Assembly (NCBI RefSeq): GCF_000613805.1
Contig: NZ_BAJR01000022.1
Coordinates: forward strand, 1 to 60,307
Reading direction: 5' to 3'
Length of the DNA: 60,307 bases
Source: Phocaeicola paurosaccharolyticus JCM 15092
GTDB taxonomy: Bacteria > Bacteroidota > Bacteroidia > Bacteroidales > Bacteroidaceae
The position numbers and the translations under genes were made by a program. The notes beneath the pieces are model-generated. The model saw nothing but the letters and a program-made list of their open reading frames with translations. It had not been told where the DNA came from and did no database searches. Below, one piece after another: positions 1-7,959 of this stretch; position 1 is the first letter of the stretch; each line of letters starts with the position of its first letter.

Positions 1-1381
1 AAAAATTCTTGAAAATATTCTCCAACACCTGGTCGGTAGTAACTTCTCCAACTATATCGCTGAGGTGGAATATGCACTGACGGAGGTCTTCACTGACTAA
101 ATCTCCTGAAAGGTTCATGCTCATTCCCTCCTGTACGCGATGTATGGATTCAAGGGCATGGGTAAGGGCTTCGTAGTGACGTATGTTGGTCACAATGACA
201 TCGCCCTGATTGATCTGTGGAAGGGCTGATGCCTTGACAAGTATCTCTTCAAGCTTCTCGATGTTCTGCTTGGTCTTTGCAGAGATGAATATCTTTTCTG
301 CATCTACATCATTAAAGTAGTTTTGTATCTCATCTTGTTGCGAAGCCGAAAGAAGGTCGGACTTATTGAATAATATAATAAGCTTCTTGTCTACACAGTG
401 AGGAAGTATCTCTTTCTTTATCTTCTCAAATCCATCGGCCTTGTCAGTGGTATCAATCATCCACAACACTATATCAGCCTGTGAAAGCTTCTGGAAGGTA
501 CGCTCAATACCTATGTTCTCTATCTTGTCGGTTGTCTGACGAATACCTGCTGTATCGATAAAACGGAAGGTCACACCGCCAATGTTCATTGTGTCCTCAA
601 TGACGTCGCGTGTGGTGCCATGTATGTCGCTCACAATGGCTTTCTCCTCGTTAAGTAGTGCATTGAGTAAGGTAGACTTGCCGACATTGGTCTCACCAAT
701 GATGGCGACAGGTATACCATTCTTGATGACATTACCTACACTGAAGGATTTAGCAAGACGTGTGATGACAGTCTCTATATTTGCAGCCAACTCTTTCAGG
801 TCATTACGGTCGGCAAACTCAAGGTCCTCATGATCGCTGAAGTCAAGCTCCAACTCCATGAGTGAGGTGATATGAAGTAGCTTGTCACGCAATAGAGTCA
901 GCTCCTTACTGAAACCTCCACGCATCTGACTCATAGCTAACTTGTGTGAAGCTGCACTCGATGAGGCTACCAGATCTGCTACTGCTTCAGCCTGACTAAG
1001 GTCCATCTTTCCATTCAGGAATGCACGTTGTGTGAACTCACCGGCATTGGCCGAGCGGCAGCCATTCTGTATGAGCAACTGCATGACCTGCTGAAGTATA
1101 TATGACGAACCATGACACATTATCTCTGTGCTATCTTCGCCGGTGTAGGAGTGAGGTGCACGGAAAAGGCTTACAAGCACCTCGTCGACTATATCTCCTC
1201 CTTTGTTGGTGATATTTCCGAAGGTGAGTGTATAAGGTTTCCTATCAAGCAGGCCCTTTCCTTTTATTGGCTTGAAGATTGATGAAGTTATCTCTACTGC
1301 ATTCGGACCTGATACGCGGATGGTCCCTATTGCTCCTCCTTGTGCTGTTGCTATTGCACAGATTGTATCCTGATTTGTCAT
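1..1381 (-). CDS. mnmE: tRNA modification GTPase MnmE (3' end cut by window edge)
   Basis: MnmE works with MnmG to install the carboxymethylaminomethyl group on U34 of certain tRNAs, in the cytoplasm. Reading the minus strand from the ATG at 1381 gives 460 codons with no stop. The N-terminal folate-binding and dimerisation region comes first (AIATAQGGAIGTIRVSG near the start). The inserted GTPase domain shows G1 GETNVGKS at about residues 229-236, then GTTRD, DTAG and NKSD. The protein is cut at ...ILENIFKNF, so the family's C-terminal CxGK tail should lie just outside the window, about five residues on. The start codon directly abuts the stop of the upstream methionine sulfoxide reductase gene (TAAATG), so translation is probably coupled. 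Last visible gene of a minus-strand operon. Confidence 0.97.
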   Translation of the reverse strand, partial: MTNQDTICAIATAQGGAIGTIRVSGPNAVEITSSIFKPIKGKGLLDRKPYTLTFGNITNKGGDIVDEVLVSLFRAPHSYTGEDSTEIMCHGSSYILQQVMQLLIQNGCRSANAGEFTQRAFLNGKMDLSQAEAVADLVASSSAASHKLAMSQMRGGFSKELTLLRDKLLHITSLMELELDFSDHEDLEFADRNDLKELAANIETVITRLAKSFSVGNVIKNGIPVAIIGETNVGKSTLLNALLNEEKAIVSDIHGTTRDVIEDTMNIGGVTFRFIDTAGIRQTTDKIENIGIERTFQKLSQADIVLWMIDTTDKADGFEKIKKEILPHCVDKKLIILFNKSDLLSASQQDEIQNYFNDVDAEKIFISAKTKQNIEKLEEILVKASALPQINQGDVIVTNIRHYEALTHALESIHRVQEGMSMNLSGDLVSEDLRQCIFHLSDIVGEVTTDQVLENIFKNF

Positions 1382-1867
1382 TTACCTATAAATGTTTCTT
1401 GAAATTATTTCTACCACCTGTTCCAGATAGTATCTGTCTGTTTCATCGAAAGTGGCTATTTCATCACTGTCTATATCCAACACTGCACGTACCTCGTTGC
1501 CACAGAGTAGTGGTACAACAATCTCGGAACGTGATGCCGAACTGCATGCTATATGGCCCGGGAACTTGTCCACATCCTCCACAATAATGGTCTCTGCTTT
1601 CTCCCATGCCGTACCGCATACACCTTTTCCTTTGCGTATGCGGTTGCATGCTACATCTCCCTGAAAGGGACCAAGTATCAATATATCATTCTTTACTATG
1701 TAGAAGCCTATCCAGAAGAAACCGAATGCCTGACGTATAGCTGCTGAGGCATTGGCAAGTACGCTTACCTCCTCTGTCTCGCCATCCACCATTAGGGCAA
1801 ACTGCTCTATGAAGTTCTCATAAGCCTCTCTCTTGTCAGTGATATTGTGTGCAAAACCTGGTTCCAT
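1382..1867 (-). CDS. msrC: Free methionine-(R)-sulfoxide reductase (fRMsr), GAF fold
   Basis: A 161-residue single GAF-domain protein. fRMsr enzymes reduce free methionine-R-sulfoxide with thioredoxin-type reductants in the cytoplasm. The signatures are visible: FWIGFY (about 51-56), LGPFQGDVAC (65-74), GKGVCGTA (80-87), FPGHIACSSASRSE (102-115) and VLDIDS (129-134). The three cysteines matching the family's catalytic set are C74, C84 and C108. Length matches the family. It sits 4 bp after the nucleoside phosphorylase gene and its stop touches the mnmE start, so it is inside the operon. Function is inferred from motifs; the fold could in principle serve as a plain GAF sensor, but the full cysteine set argues for the enzyme. 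Confidence 0.92.
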   Translation of the reverse strand: MEPGFAHNITDKREAYENFIEQFALMVDGETEEVSVLANASAAIRQAFGFFWIGFYIVKNDILILGPFQGDVACNRIRKGKGVCGTAWEKAETIIVEDVDKFPGHIACSSASRSEIVVPLLCGNEVRAVLDIDSDEIATFDETDRYYLEQVVEIISRNIYR

Positions 1868-1871
1868 ATAA

Positions 1872-2750
1872 TTAAATTCTCTCTAATACTTTTTTTATCA
1901 ACTCATCGATGGTACTCTTGTAACCGGTGTTAGCCTCCTTAATAAGACGGTTGGCAATGACCATACATACAGTCATAGCTTTGTGTCCCATAAGACGTGA
2001 CAAACCTGCCAGTGCAGAACTCTCCATCTCGAAGTTGGTAATCTTGTAACCGTTGTATTCAAACTTTTCGATCTTCTCGTTCTGGTTAGGATCGGCAAGT
2101 GGAATACGAAGTTCACGACCTTGAGGACCGAAGAAACCTCCGGCAGCAATGGTCACACCTTTTACCATATCACCTTTATCTATGCGCTCTATCAACTCTT
2201 TGTTAGCATCTATTACATATGGATATGGCTGGCACATATTTCCCGTCCATCCCATATGGTTTATGAATGCTTTCTCCATGGCAAGGTCGCACACTGCGTT
2301 ACGTCCTGCATAGAAGTTGAGCAATCCGTCAAAACCCATAGATTTTTCGGATACAACAAATGTTCCAACAGGAGTATTTGGTTGCAGACCACCACAGGTA
2401 CCAATACGGACAAGTGACAGTTCACGATGTTCATCTTTTTCGTAACGAGTCTTGAAGTCTATATTTGCAAGTGCATCTAGCTCGTTCATTACGATATCGA
2501 TATTGTCACAACCGATACCTGTAGATACAACTGTTATTCTCTTTCCTTTATATGAACCGGTGATACTCTTGAACTCACGGCTCTCTACATCCATCTCTAT
2601 GTTTTCGAAATGAGAGGCGACAAGTGAGACACGACCAGGGTCACCGACAAGGATTACCTTGTCGGCCAACTGTTCCGGTTTTATATGCAGGTGAAAAACT
2701 GATCCATCCGAGTTGATAAGCAACTCAGACGCAGCAAAATATTTTTTCAT
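1872..2750 (-). CDS. Nucleoside phosphorylase (uridine phosphorylase-like)
   Basis: A 292-residue member of the PNP/UDP phosphorylase superfamily, which cleaves nucleosides with phosphate to a free base and (deoxy)ribose-1-phosphate in salvage. The phosphate-binding loop GDPGR is at 36-40, STGIGCDN at 76-83 and RIGTCGG at about 115-121. The conserved NFEMESSAL segment near residue 240 carries the ribose-contacting methionine and glutamate. The family segment after RIGTCGG resembles uridine phosphorylases more than MTA/SAH nucleosidases, but base preference cannot be fixed from sequence. ATG at 2750. It lies 24 bp downstream of floA and 4 bp upstream of msrC in the same operon. Confidence 0.9.
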   Translation of the reverse strand: MKKYFAASELLINSDGSVFHLHIKPEQLADKVILVGDPGRVSLVASHFENIEMDVESREFKSITGSYKGKRITVVSTGIGCDNIDIVMNELDALANIDFKTRYEKDEHRELSLVRIGTCGGLQPNTPVGTFVVSEKSMGFDGLLNFYAGRNAVCDLAMEKAFINHMGWTGNMCQPYPYVIDANKELIERIDKGDMVKGVTIAAGGFFGPQGRELRIPLADPNQNEKIEKFEYNGYKITNFEMESSALAGLSRLMGHKAMTVCMVIANRLIKEANTGYKSTIDELIKKVLERI

Positions 2751-2774
2751 AATGTTTAGTATTAAATTGTTATA

Positions 2775-3773
2775 CTATTCACTTAATGGATTAGCTGTAG
2801 GATTTATTTCAGGTTTAGCAATATTTTCACGCATTGCAGTATCAGCCTGAATATTCTTCATTCTGTAATAGTCCATTATGCCTAGGTTGCCGCTTCTGAA
2901 AGACTCTGCTATTGCACGTGGAATCTCCTGTTCAGCCTGTATAACGTTGGCACGAGCCTCTTCAGCCTTTGCCTTCATCTCCTGACTAAGGGCCACTGCC
3001 ATTGCACGACGCTCCTCAGCTTTAGCCTGAGCGATGTTCTTATCGGCATTAGCCTGATCTATCTGAAGTGATGCTCCGATATTCTTACCTATATCGATAT
3101 CTGCTATATCAATAGAGAGTATCTCGAATGCTGTTCCGGCATCAAGGCCTTTACGGAGTACTAGTTTAGATATTGAATCAGGATTTTCGAGAACCGATTT
3201 ATGATTCTCTGAAGAACCGATAGAGGATACGATACCTTCACCGACGCGGGCAAGAATTGTATCTTCTCCGGCACCACCTACAAGCTGATGTATGTTTGCA
3301 CGTACTGTGACACGTGCTTTTGCAATAAGCTGGATACCATCTTTTGCAACTGCTGTAACAGGAGGGGTGTCAATAACTTTAGGATTAACCGACATCTGTA
3401 CTGCCTCGAACACGTCACGTCCGGCAAGGTCGATACCTGTTGCCATCTGGAATGATAACTCGATGTTAGCTTTTGAGGCAGATACAAGTGCATGAACAAC
3501 TCTCTCAACATGACCGCCGGCCATGTAATGTGCTTCAAGTTCATCACGAGTAATAGTGCCAAGACCTGCCTTATGTGCCTCAATCATTGCCGGGACTATA
3601 GTATATGGCGGCACGTTACGTATTCTCATAAGGAATAACTGCACCAATGAGATGCGGACTCCAGATACCTTGGCAGAAAGCCACAGGAAGAACGGCACGT
3701 AGTGAAAGAAGATGATCAGGAAGATCACAACTCCACCGATTACGATAACCGGTAAAACAAATTGTTGTTCCAT
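2775..3773 (-). CDS. floA: Flotillin-like membrane scaffold protein FloA
   Basis: A 332-residue UPF0365/FloA protein. FloA organises functional membrane microdomains and is anchored in the inner membrane by an N-terminal hairpin. The hydrophobic segment [19 protein letters not shown] spans about residues 6-24. A PHB/SPFH-like core follows, with [19 protein letters not shown]. The long alanine/glutamate-rich coiled region ([20 protein letters not shown] onward, about 245-300) is typical of flotillins. Residue blocks agree with Bacillus YqfA-type proteins over the whole length. It follows nfeD by 22 bp; nfeD-floA pairing is the usual arrangement and supports both calls. Confidence 0.96.
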   Translation of the reverse strand: MEQQFVLPVIVIGGVVIFLIIFFHYVPFFLWLSAKVSGVRISLVQLFLMRIRNVPPYTIVPAMIEAHKAGLGTITRDELEAHYMAGGHVERVVHALVSASKANIELSFQMATGIDLAGRDVFEAVQMSVNPKVIDTPPVTAVAKDGIQLIAKARVTVRANIHQLVGGAGEDTILARVGEGIVSSIGSSENHKSVLENPDSISKLVLRKGLDAGTAFEILSIDIADIDIGKNIGASLQIDQANADKNIAQAKAEERRAMAVALSQEMKAKAEEARANVIQAEQEIPRAIAESFRSGNLGIMDYYRMKNIQADTAMRENIAKPEINPTANPLSE

Positions 3774-3795
3774 AATAATAGAATTATTTAAATGA

Positions 3796-4269
3796 TTAAT
3801 TTTCTTGACGTTTACGCACCATTATGGTCTCACCTGAGATGCGTTCAACATAAATCAATGTATTCTCGTCTATAAAACCTTCGGCAGAACGTACCTCAAT
3901 GATGTTACCATTGATTTCGGCATTGCCTATAAGTGCAAGGCGGGTGATGGCAACACCTTCGTCGCCAACTTTTATATTGAATTTTTTGACTTTGTTCTCT
4001 TTATAGTCCAGCGTCTTTTTTAGAGAGTATTTGTCTACTGTCTTAGAACGCATGAGCCACATAATGATTATCACTATACTAACCGCAGATACTCCCAAAG
4101 TTATGAAGCCTGCAGTTGAACCTATAGCTGTAAAAGAATAGTATACTGCTGCAAGGAGGCTTATTGCCGATCCAATGCCGGCTAAGCTTATACCTGGTAT
4201 AAGGAATACCTCTACTATGAAGAGGAGTAGTCCTGCTGCGATAAGTGAGATTAGAATGATTATTTCCAT
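3796..4269 (-). CDS. NfeD-family membrane protein (short form)
   Basis: A 157-residue membrane protein. NfeD proteins partner with stomatin/flotillin proteins in the membrane. Two to three hydrophobic segments fill the first about 75 residues ([20 protein letters not shown] and later [20 protein letters not shown]). A small soluble beta-barrel of OB type follows at about 95-157, beginning [11 protein letters not shown]. The short form lacks the N-terminal serine protease domain of long NfeD. Its start overlaps the end of the upstream TPR gene by 10 bp and floA follows directly, so translational coupling and joint function with FloA are likely. Confidence 0.9.
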   Translation of the reverse strand: MEIIILISLIAAGLLLFIVEVFLIPGISLAGIGSAISLLAAVYYSFTAIGSTAGFITLGVSAVSIVIIIMWLMRSKTVDKYSLKKTLDYKENKVKKFNIKVGDEGVAITRLALIGNAEINGNIIEVRSAEGFIDENTLIYVERISGETIMVRKRQEN

Positions 4270-5663
4270 GTTATCTCTTTATTTCTAATGTTGATAATAA
4301 GTTGGTTTATCTCTTTTTGTAACTGTTCCGTACGTTTTTCCAAATCCAATATAGACGGAGCAAGTGAACTCTTTTTGTCGTTTACGGCAGCTGCATACTC
4401 ATCACGTTTGTTGTCTAGCTGAGTGCAGAGTGACTTGAAATCTTTCTCTTTCTGAGAGAGCTCAAGATATAGTTTGCTTGCCTCCTTTGACTTAAAGTCT
4501 TTCAGTGAATAATATGTACGTTTGTCGTCAATAACAAATTCAAAATCTCTCTTTATATGTTTTTCAGGATTATCCGACATCACCTTGACTAGTACTCTTT
4601 TAGCCTCTTCAACTCTCTTCTTATCAGCCTGTGTCACTTTTATCGGAGATAGAAGCGCTGCCTGATGTAAAAGTTTAGGGTCCGTACTCTCATAATCATA
4701 AACTTCCTTGGTCTCATTAGGAATGAAGACATATATACATACCTTATCATTTGGCTGATATCTGTCTGAAGCAAACCATCCAAGGTTATTCAATTCATCA
4801 ATAGCAAACATATAGTCGTTGAATTGTGAATTGAAAGGCATGCCAAGGTTATCCGGCTTGAGATATCTTCTATCTTCGGTATCATATCTTGTGACAAACA
4901 TATCATATCCTCCTAATGACTCAGGACCTGTAGCACTATAGTAAAGGGTTATACCATCAGTCATAAGGAACGGATAGTTTATATCTGCATCACTCTGCAG
5001 TGATGTCACAGGTTCAGGCTTGCTCCAATCATTAATCAGCTTTATCTGAGTATAGAGTTGCATATTTCCAGCAGGGCCCTTTTGAGAGAGCAGAATATTG
5101 TTTCCATTCTCTGTCTCATATGATGTGCCATATGTATCTGATATCATAGACAACTTTCCTGATGGTTTGCTAAGATGGTAGCTGTCGAGAAACCTGTTTT
5201 TGTCGACAACAAAACTATCGATTACAGTCACCTTCTCAACTCCCTTTATCATCCTTGATGCTTTTTTTATCTTCTCAAAAACCTTCTCTTCCTCTTCAAC
5301 AGGTTGCTTAGCCTTTGTCAGAGCAGCAATATATTGTCCGTATGATGTTTCAGCTTCTCCAAAGTTGTATAGATCGAAATATGCTAGTCCAAGATATTTA
5401 TAAGCATTGGTTACTTTTGCTTTTGCTCCTTTTTGAAGATAAGGAATGGCATTCTCTGCATTACCGGTCTCATATTCGCAAGCGCCATACCAAAAGTTAT
5501 AGTTGGAGTTAGATGGAGATTTCTTAAGTAAATTACTGAAAACAGGTTTTGCAGCACTGAACTCACCTTTAAGGAACTGTTGTTTAGCCTGTTCAAGGGT
5601 CTGTGATGATATAGAATTTGCCATTCCAAGGGCGAATAGGCAGAGTATATATAATCTTCTCAT
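4260..5663 (-). CDS. Secreted TPR / beta-propeller-like protein
   Basis: A 467-residue exported protein, using the ATG at 5663; the reading frame extends three codons upstream to a TTG at 5672. An N-terminal signal peptide (MRRLYILCLFALGMANSISS) is followed by tetratricopeptide-like repeats to about residue 125. A PD40/WD40-like region comes next, with repeated YxSxTGPESLGGYDMF-type blades, as in the N-terminal half of Bacteroidetes OmpA-family and gliding/PorE-type proteins. The C-terminus is a charged coiled coil (about 375-460) with no OmpA peptidoglycan-binding domain. First gene of the nfeD-floA-phosphorylase-msrC-mnmE run and overlapping nfeD by 10 bp. Specific function is not known to me; an envelope-associated scaffold is the reasonable guess. 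Confidence 0.8.
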   Translation of the reverse strand: MRRLYILCLFALGMANSISSQTLEQAKQQFLKGEFSAAKPVFSNLLKKSPSNSNYNFWYGACEYETGNAENAIPYLQKGAKAKVTNAYKYLGLAYFDLYNFGEAETSYGQYIAALTKAKQPVEEEEKVFEKIKKASRMIKGVEKVTVIDSFVVDKNRFLDSYHLSKPSGKLSMISDTYGTSYETENGNNILLSQKGPAGNMQLYTQIKLINDWSKPEPVTSLQSDADINYPFLMTDGITLYYSATGPESLGGYDMFVTRYDTEDRRYLKPDNLGMPFNSQFNDYMFAIDELNNLGWFASDRYQPNDKVCIYVFIPNETKEVYDYESTDPKLLHQAALLSPIKVTQADKKRVEEAKRVLVKVMSDNPEKHIKRDFEFVIDDKRTYYSLKDFKSKEASKLYLELSQKEKDFKSLCTQLDNKRDEYAAAVNDKKSSLAPSILDLEKRTEQLQKEINQLIINIRNKEITWK

Positions 5664-5772
5664 ATTTATCAAAATTACTTACTAATAAAATCAAAATTAC
5701 ATATTTTATTTGATTTATTAATCTTTAGATTATTCTATTTTCCTAATTCTTCTATAAATCATTCTTTTAATG

Positions 5773-5780
5773 TACTTTTG
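5773..5780 (+). promoter_or_regulatory. Bacteroidetes -7 promoter element for ttcA
   Basis: TACTTTTG matches TAnnTTTG and ends 19 bp before the ttcA ATG at 5800, giving a very short leader. I did not see a strong -33 TTTG box. Confidence 0.55.
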
Positions 5781-5799
5781 CGCACGTTTATAAAATGAT

Positions 5800-6543
5800 A
5801 TGACAAAGTTCACAGAGGAAGATATAATTTTAAGAAAGGTTGAGCATAGTTTCAACAAAGGTGTTGTAAAGTACCGACTTATAGAGGATGATGATAGGAT
5901 ATTAGTTGGACTTTCGGGAGGTAAAGATTCGCTGGCACTACTTGAGTTACTGGCAATACGTTCCAAAATAATTAAGCCACGTTTTTCGGTTGTTGCTGTT
6001 CATATAGTAATGACAAATATTCCATATAAATCGGATATGCAGTATCTTAAAGATTTCTGTGAGCAACATGGAGTGGAGTTTGTCGAATACCGTACATCAT
6101 TCGATGCGTCTAGTGACAGCCGTAAGTCACCCTGTTTCCTCTGCTCATGGAACAGGCGTAAGGCACTCTTTACAGTTGCAAAGGAGTATGGATGCAATAA
6201 GATAGCATTGGGCCATCACCGTGATGATATCATTCAGACTATGCTTATGAATATCACTTTCCAAGGGGTATTCTCTACTATGCCTCCTATGTTGAAGATG
6301 AGGAAATTTGATATGACAATCATACGACCTATGTGTCTGGTTAATGAGTCTGATCTTATTGATATGGCAAGGGTTAGGGATTATCGTAAGCAGGTTAAAA
6401 ACTGTCCTTACGAGCATCAGTCAAACCGCTCGCAGATGAAGAGGATTCTTGCTGAGTTGGAAAAACTTAACCCTGAGGCGAGATATAGCCTTTGGAACAG
6501 TATGAGCAATGTGCAGGAGGAACTTCTGCCGGGAAAAATTTAA
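5800..6543 (+). CDS. ttcA: tRNA 2-thiocytidine biosynthesis protein TtcA
   Basis: A 247-residue PP-loop ATPase that thiolates C32 of tRNA, using an iron-sulfur cluster. The PP-loop SGGKDS is at 39-44 and PCFLC at 111-115 supplies the CxxC pair (C112, C115). GHHRDDIIQTMLMN is the TtcA-type segment after the loop, and the later cysteine in KNCPYEHQ is a candidate third ligand. Length and order match short TtcA proteins. Transcribed away from the TPR-floA operon, from a TAnnTTTG promoter. ATG at 5800. Confidence 0.93.
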   Translation: MTKFTEEDIILRKVEHSFNKGVVKYRLIEDDDRILVGLSGGKDSLALLELLAIRSKIIKPRFSVVAVHIVMTNIPYKSDMQYLKDFCEQHGVEFVEYRTSFDASSDSRKSPCFLCSWNRRKALFTVAKEYGCNKIALGHHRDDIIQTMLMNITFQGVFSTMPPMLKMRKFDMTIIRPMCLVNESDLIDMARVRDYRKQVKNCPYEHQSNRSQMKRILAELEKLNPEARYSLWNSMSNVQEELLPGKI

Positions 6544-6569
6544 TATAAATAGAAATATAGCATTACATT

Positions 6570-6941
6570 ATGAAAGCATTTTATACCGTGGGTCTGCTTA
6601 TTGTTGCCAATGTATTCATGACTTTTGCATGGTATGGCCATCTCAAACTTAAGGAAGCATCTACCTGGTTTGCATCACTGCCTCTCTTCGCTATTATTGT
6701 ATTCAGCTGGATGCTGGCTTTTTTCGAGTATGTGCTACAAGTACCTGCAAATAGAATCGGTTTTGTAGATAATGGTGGCCCTTTTACTCTTATGCAACTT
6801 AAAGTTATTCAAGAGGTTATAACACTTGTAATCTTCACGGTATTCTCAACATATTTCTTCAATAATGAAACACTGCATTGGAATCATCTGGCAGCTTTCC
6901 TATGTCTTATCCTTGCAGTCTATTTCGTATTTATGAAATGA
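6570..6941 (+). CDS. DMT-superfamily small membrane protein (DUF486)
   Basis: A 123-residue integral membrane protein of the DUF486 group, distantly related to small drug/metabolite transporters. Four hydrophobic segments are visible, at about 5-21, 37-56, 77-96 and 104-121. The family signature is FVDNGGPFTLMQLKVIQEVITL at about 65-86. It begins 27 bp after ttcA and is probably cotranscribed. Substrate unknown. Confidence 0.88.
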   Translation: MKAFYTVGLLIVANVFMTFAWYGHLKLKEASTWFASLPLFAIIVFSWMLAFFEYVLQVPANRIGFVDNGGPFTLMQLKVIQEVITLVIFTVFSTYFFNNETLHWNHLAAFLCLILAVYFVFMK

Positions 6942-6952
6942 TATGTTGTAGT

Positions 6953-7720
6953 TTAGTTCACAATATTTACCGGCTTGTTGTTCTTGGGGACTATAAGTGT
7001 ATCTCTCTTAATATAGAGTAATGAGTCGGTCTTTAATGAGTCTGTTTTAATATTCAATGAATCCTTTTTTGGGGAATCGCTGTTTTTTAATGCAGGCTTT
7101 TTCTTTGAGAATGGGCCATCTTTAACCGGCAAGGCATTCTTGTAAGTTTTCCAGGCATTAGCATTTTTTGCATTGTGTTTCCTTATATGAGCTTTCTTTG
7201 AAAATATTGGAGCAAGAAGATCTTCTGCACTGAAGGAACCTATCGGATTGTTGCTTGGAGTAACACTTTGATCCATACCTTGTGGAAGAACACGATAACC
7301 ATTCTTGATTCCGGGCATCATCTTTACATTGAACTTCATTCTTACTTTCAGTGAATCTTTTTTACCAATTATAGGATCGTTAACTGGGTCTTCTCCATAT
7401 TTTGTGAAGATAGAGTAGGGAGTAAGTCTTACAAATTTTGGCTTTGTCCACTTTGTACTGTCAAGATAATTTTTAGGAAGATCTTCAAGATAATCCATCC
7501 ACTTTTTATCCTCACTCATCATCGGTTTGCTCTTCATTATCTCCTTCGTGGGGTTGTAGTCGAAGTGGATATCTTTTATTGCTTCCATATTGATATTAAT
7601 CTCACCATTGCCATTGAGCAGGTTTTGTAATCTTATGGAATCTTGTCTTGATAGCTGAGCTTTTGAGGAGATAACTCCAATGTAACATAATAACAGAGTG
7701 AGGCAAAAGCGTTGAGTCAT
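6953..7720 (-). CDS. Secreted Bacteroidales hypothetical protein (DUF4858-like)
   Basis: A 255-residue protein with an N-terminal signal peptide (MTQRFCLTLLLCYIGVISSKA). The mature part is lysine- and serine-rich, with RLTPYSIFTKYGEDPVNDP near the middle. The C-terminus has repeated KKDSLNIKTDSLKTDSLL units, a low-complexity Lys-Asp-Ser-Leu pattern. I believe it belongs to the Bacteroidales family DUF4858, from memory and not checked. No catalytic motif was recognised. It converges with the DUF486 gene, 11 bp away, and lies downstream of the TonB receptor on the same strand, separated by about 226 bp. Confidence 0.7.
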   Translation of the reverse strand: MTQRFCLTLLLCYIGVISSKAQLSRQDSIRLQNLLNGNGEININMEAIKDIHFDYNPTKEIMKSKPMMSEDKKWMDYLEDLPKNYLDSTKWTKPKFVRLTPYSIFTKYGEDPVNDPIIGKKDSLKVRMKFNVKMMPGIKNGYRVLPQGMDQSVTPSNNPIGSFSAEDLLAPIFSKKAHIRKHNAKNANAWKTYKNALPVKDGPFSKKKPALKNSDSPKKDSLNIKTDSLKTDSLLYIKRDTLIVPKNNKPVNIVN

Positions 7721-7743
7721 TTTTACTTATTTATAAATCTCAA

Positions 7744-7751
7744 CAAAAATA
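7744..7751 (-). promoter_or_regulatory. -7 element upstream of the secreted hypothetical gene
   Basis: On the minus strand this reads TATTTTTG (TAnnTTTG), 24 bp upstream of the ATG at 7720. Single-element match without a clear -33 box. Confidence 0.45.
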
Positions 7752-7851
7752 CTTTACAAACTGTTTATTGGCGTTAAATTGGAGTTATTATATGTTTACT
7801 GAATTATGGATTTGTTAATTATTAACTTAATTATATTAAACTATAACTTTG

Positions 7852-7959
7852 TTATTTGAGTGATTTTATCCAGTTGACTATATCCGAAAGTACTTCAGTT
7901 TTATATTGTAGAGGTTGTTTAAGAGTCTGAGGTTTATTATTATATTCTAAAGATTCCAT
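7852..7959 (-). CDS. Possible 35-residue small ORF at the end of the TonB receptor gene
   Basis: An ATG at 7959 opens 35 codons (MESLEYNNKPQTLKQPL... ending VNWIKSLK) that overlap the receptor stop by 13 bp. The overlap and its position in the 226-bp gap would fit a coupled small protein. It has no recognised homology and no signal peptide. It could equally be chance in AT-rich DNA or the stub of a lost gene. Confidence 0.2.
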   Translation of the reverse strand: MESLEYNNKPQTLKQPLQYKTEVLSDIVNWIKSLK

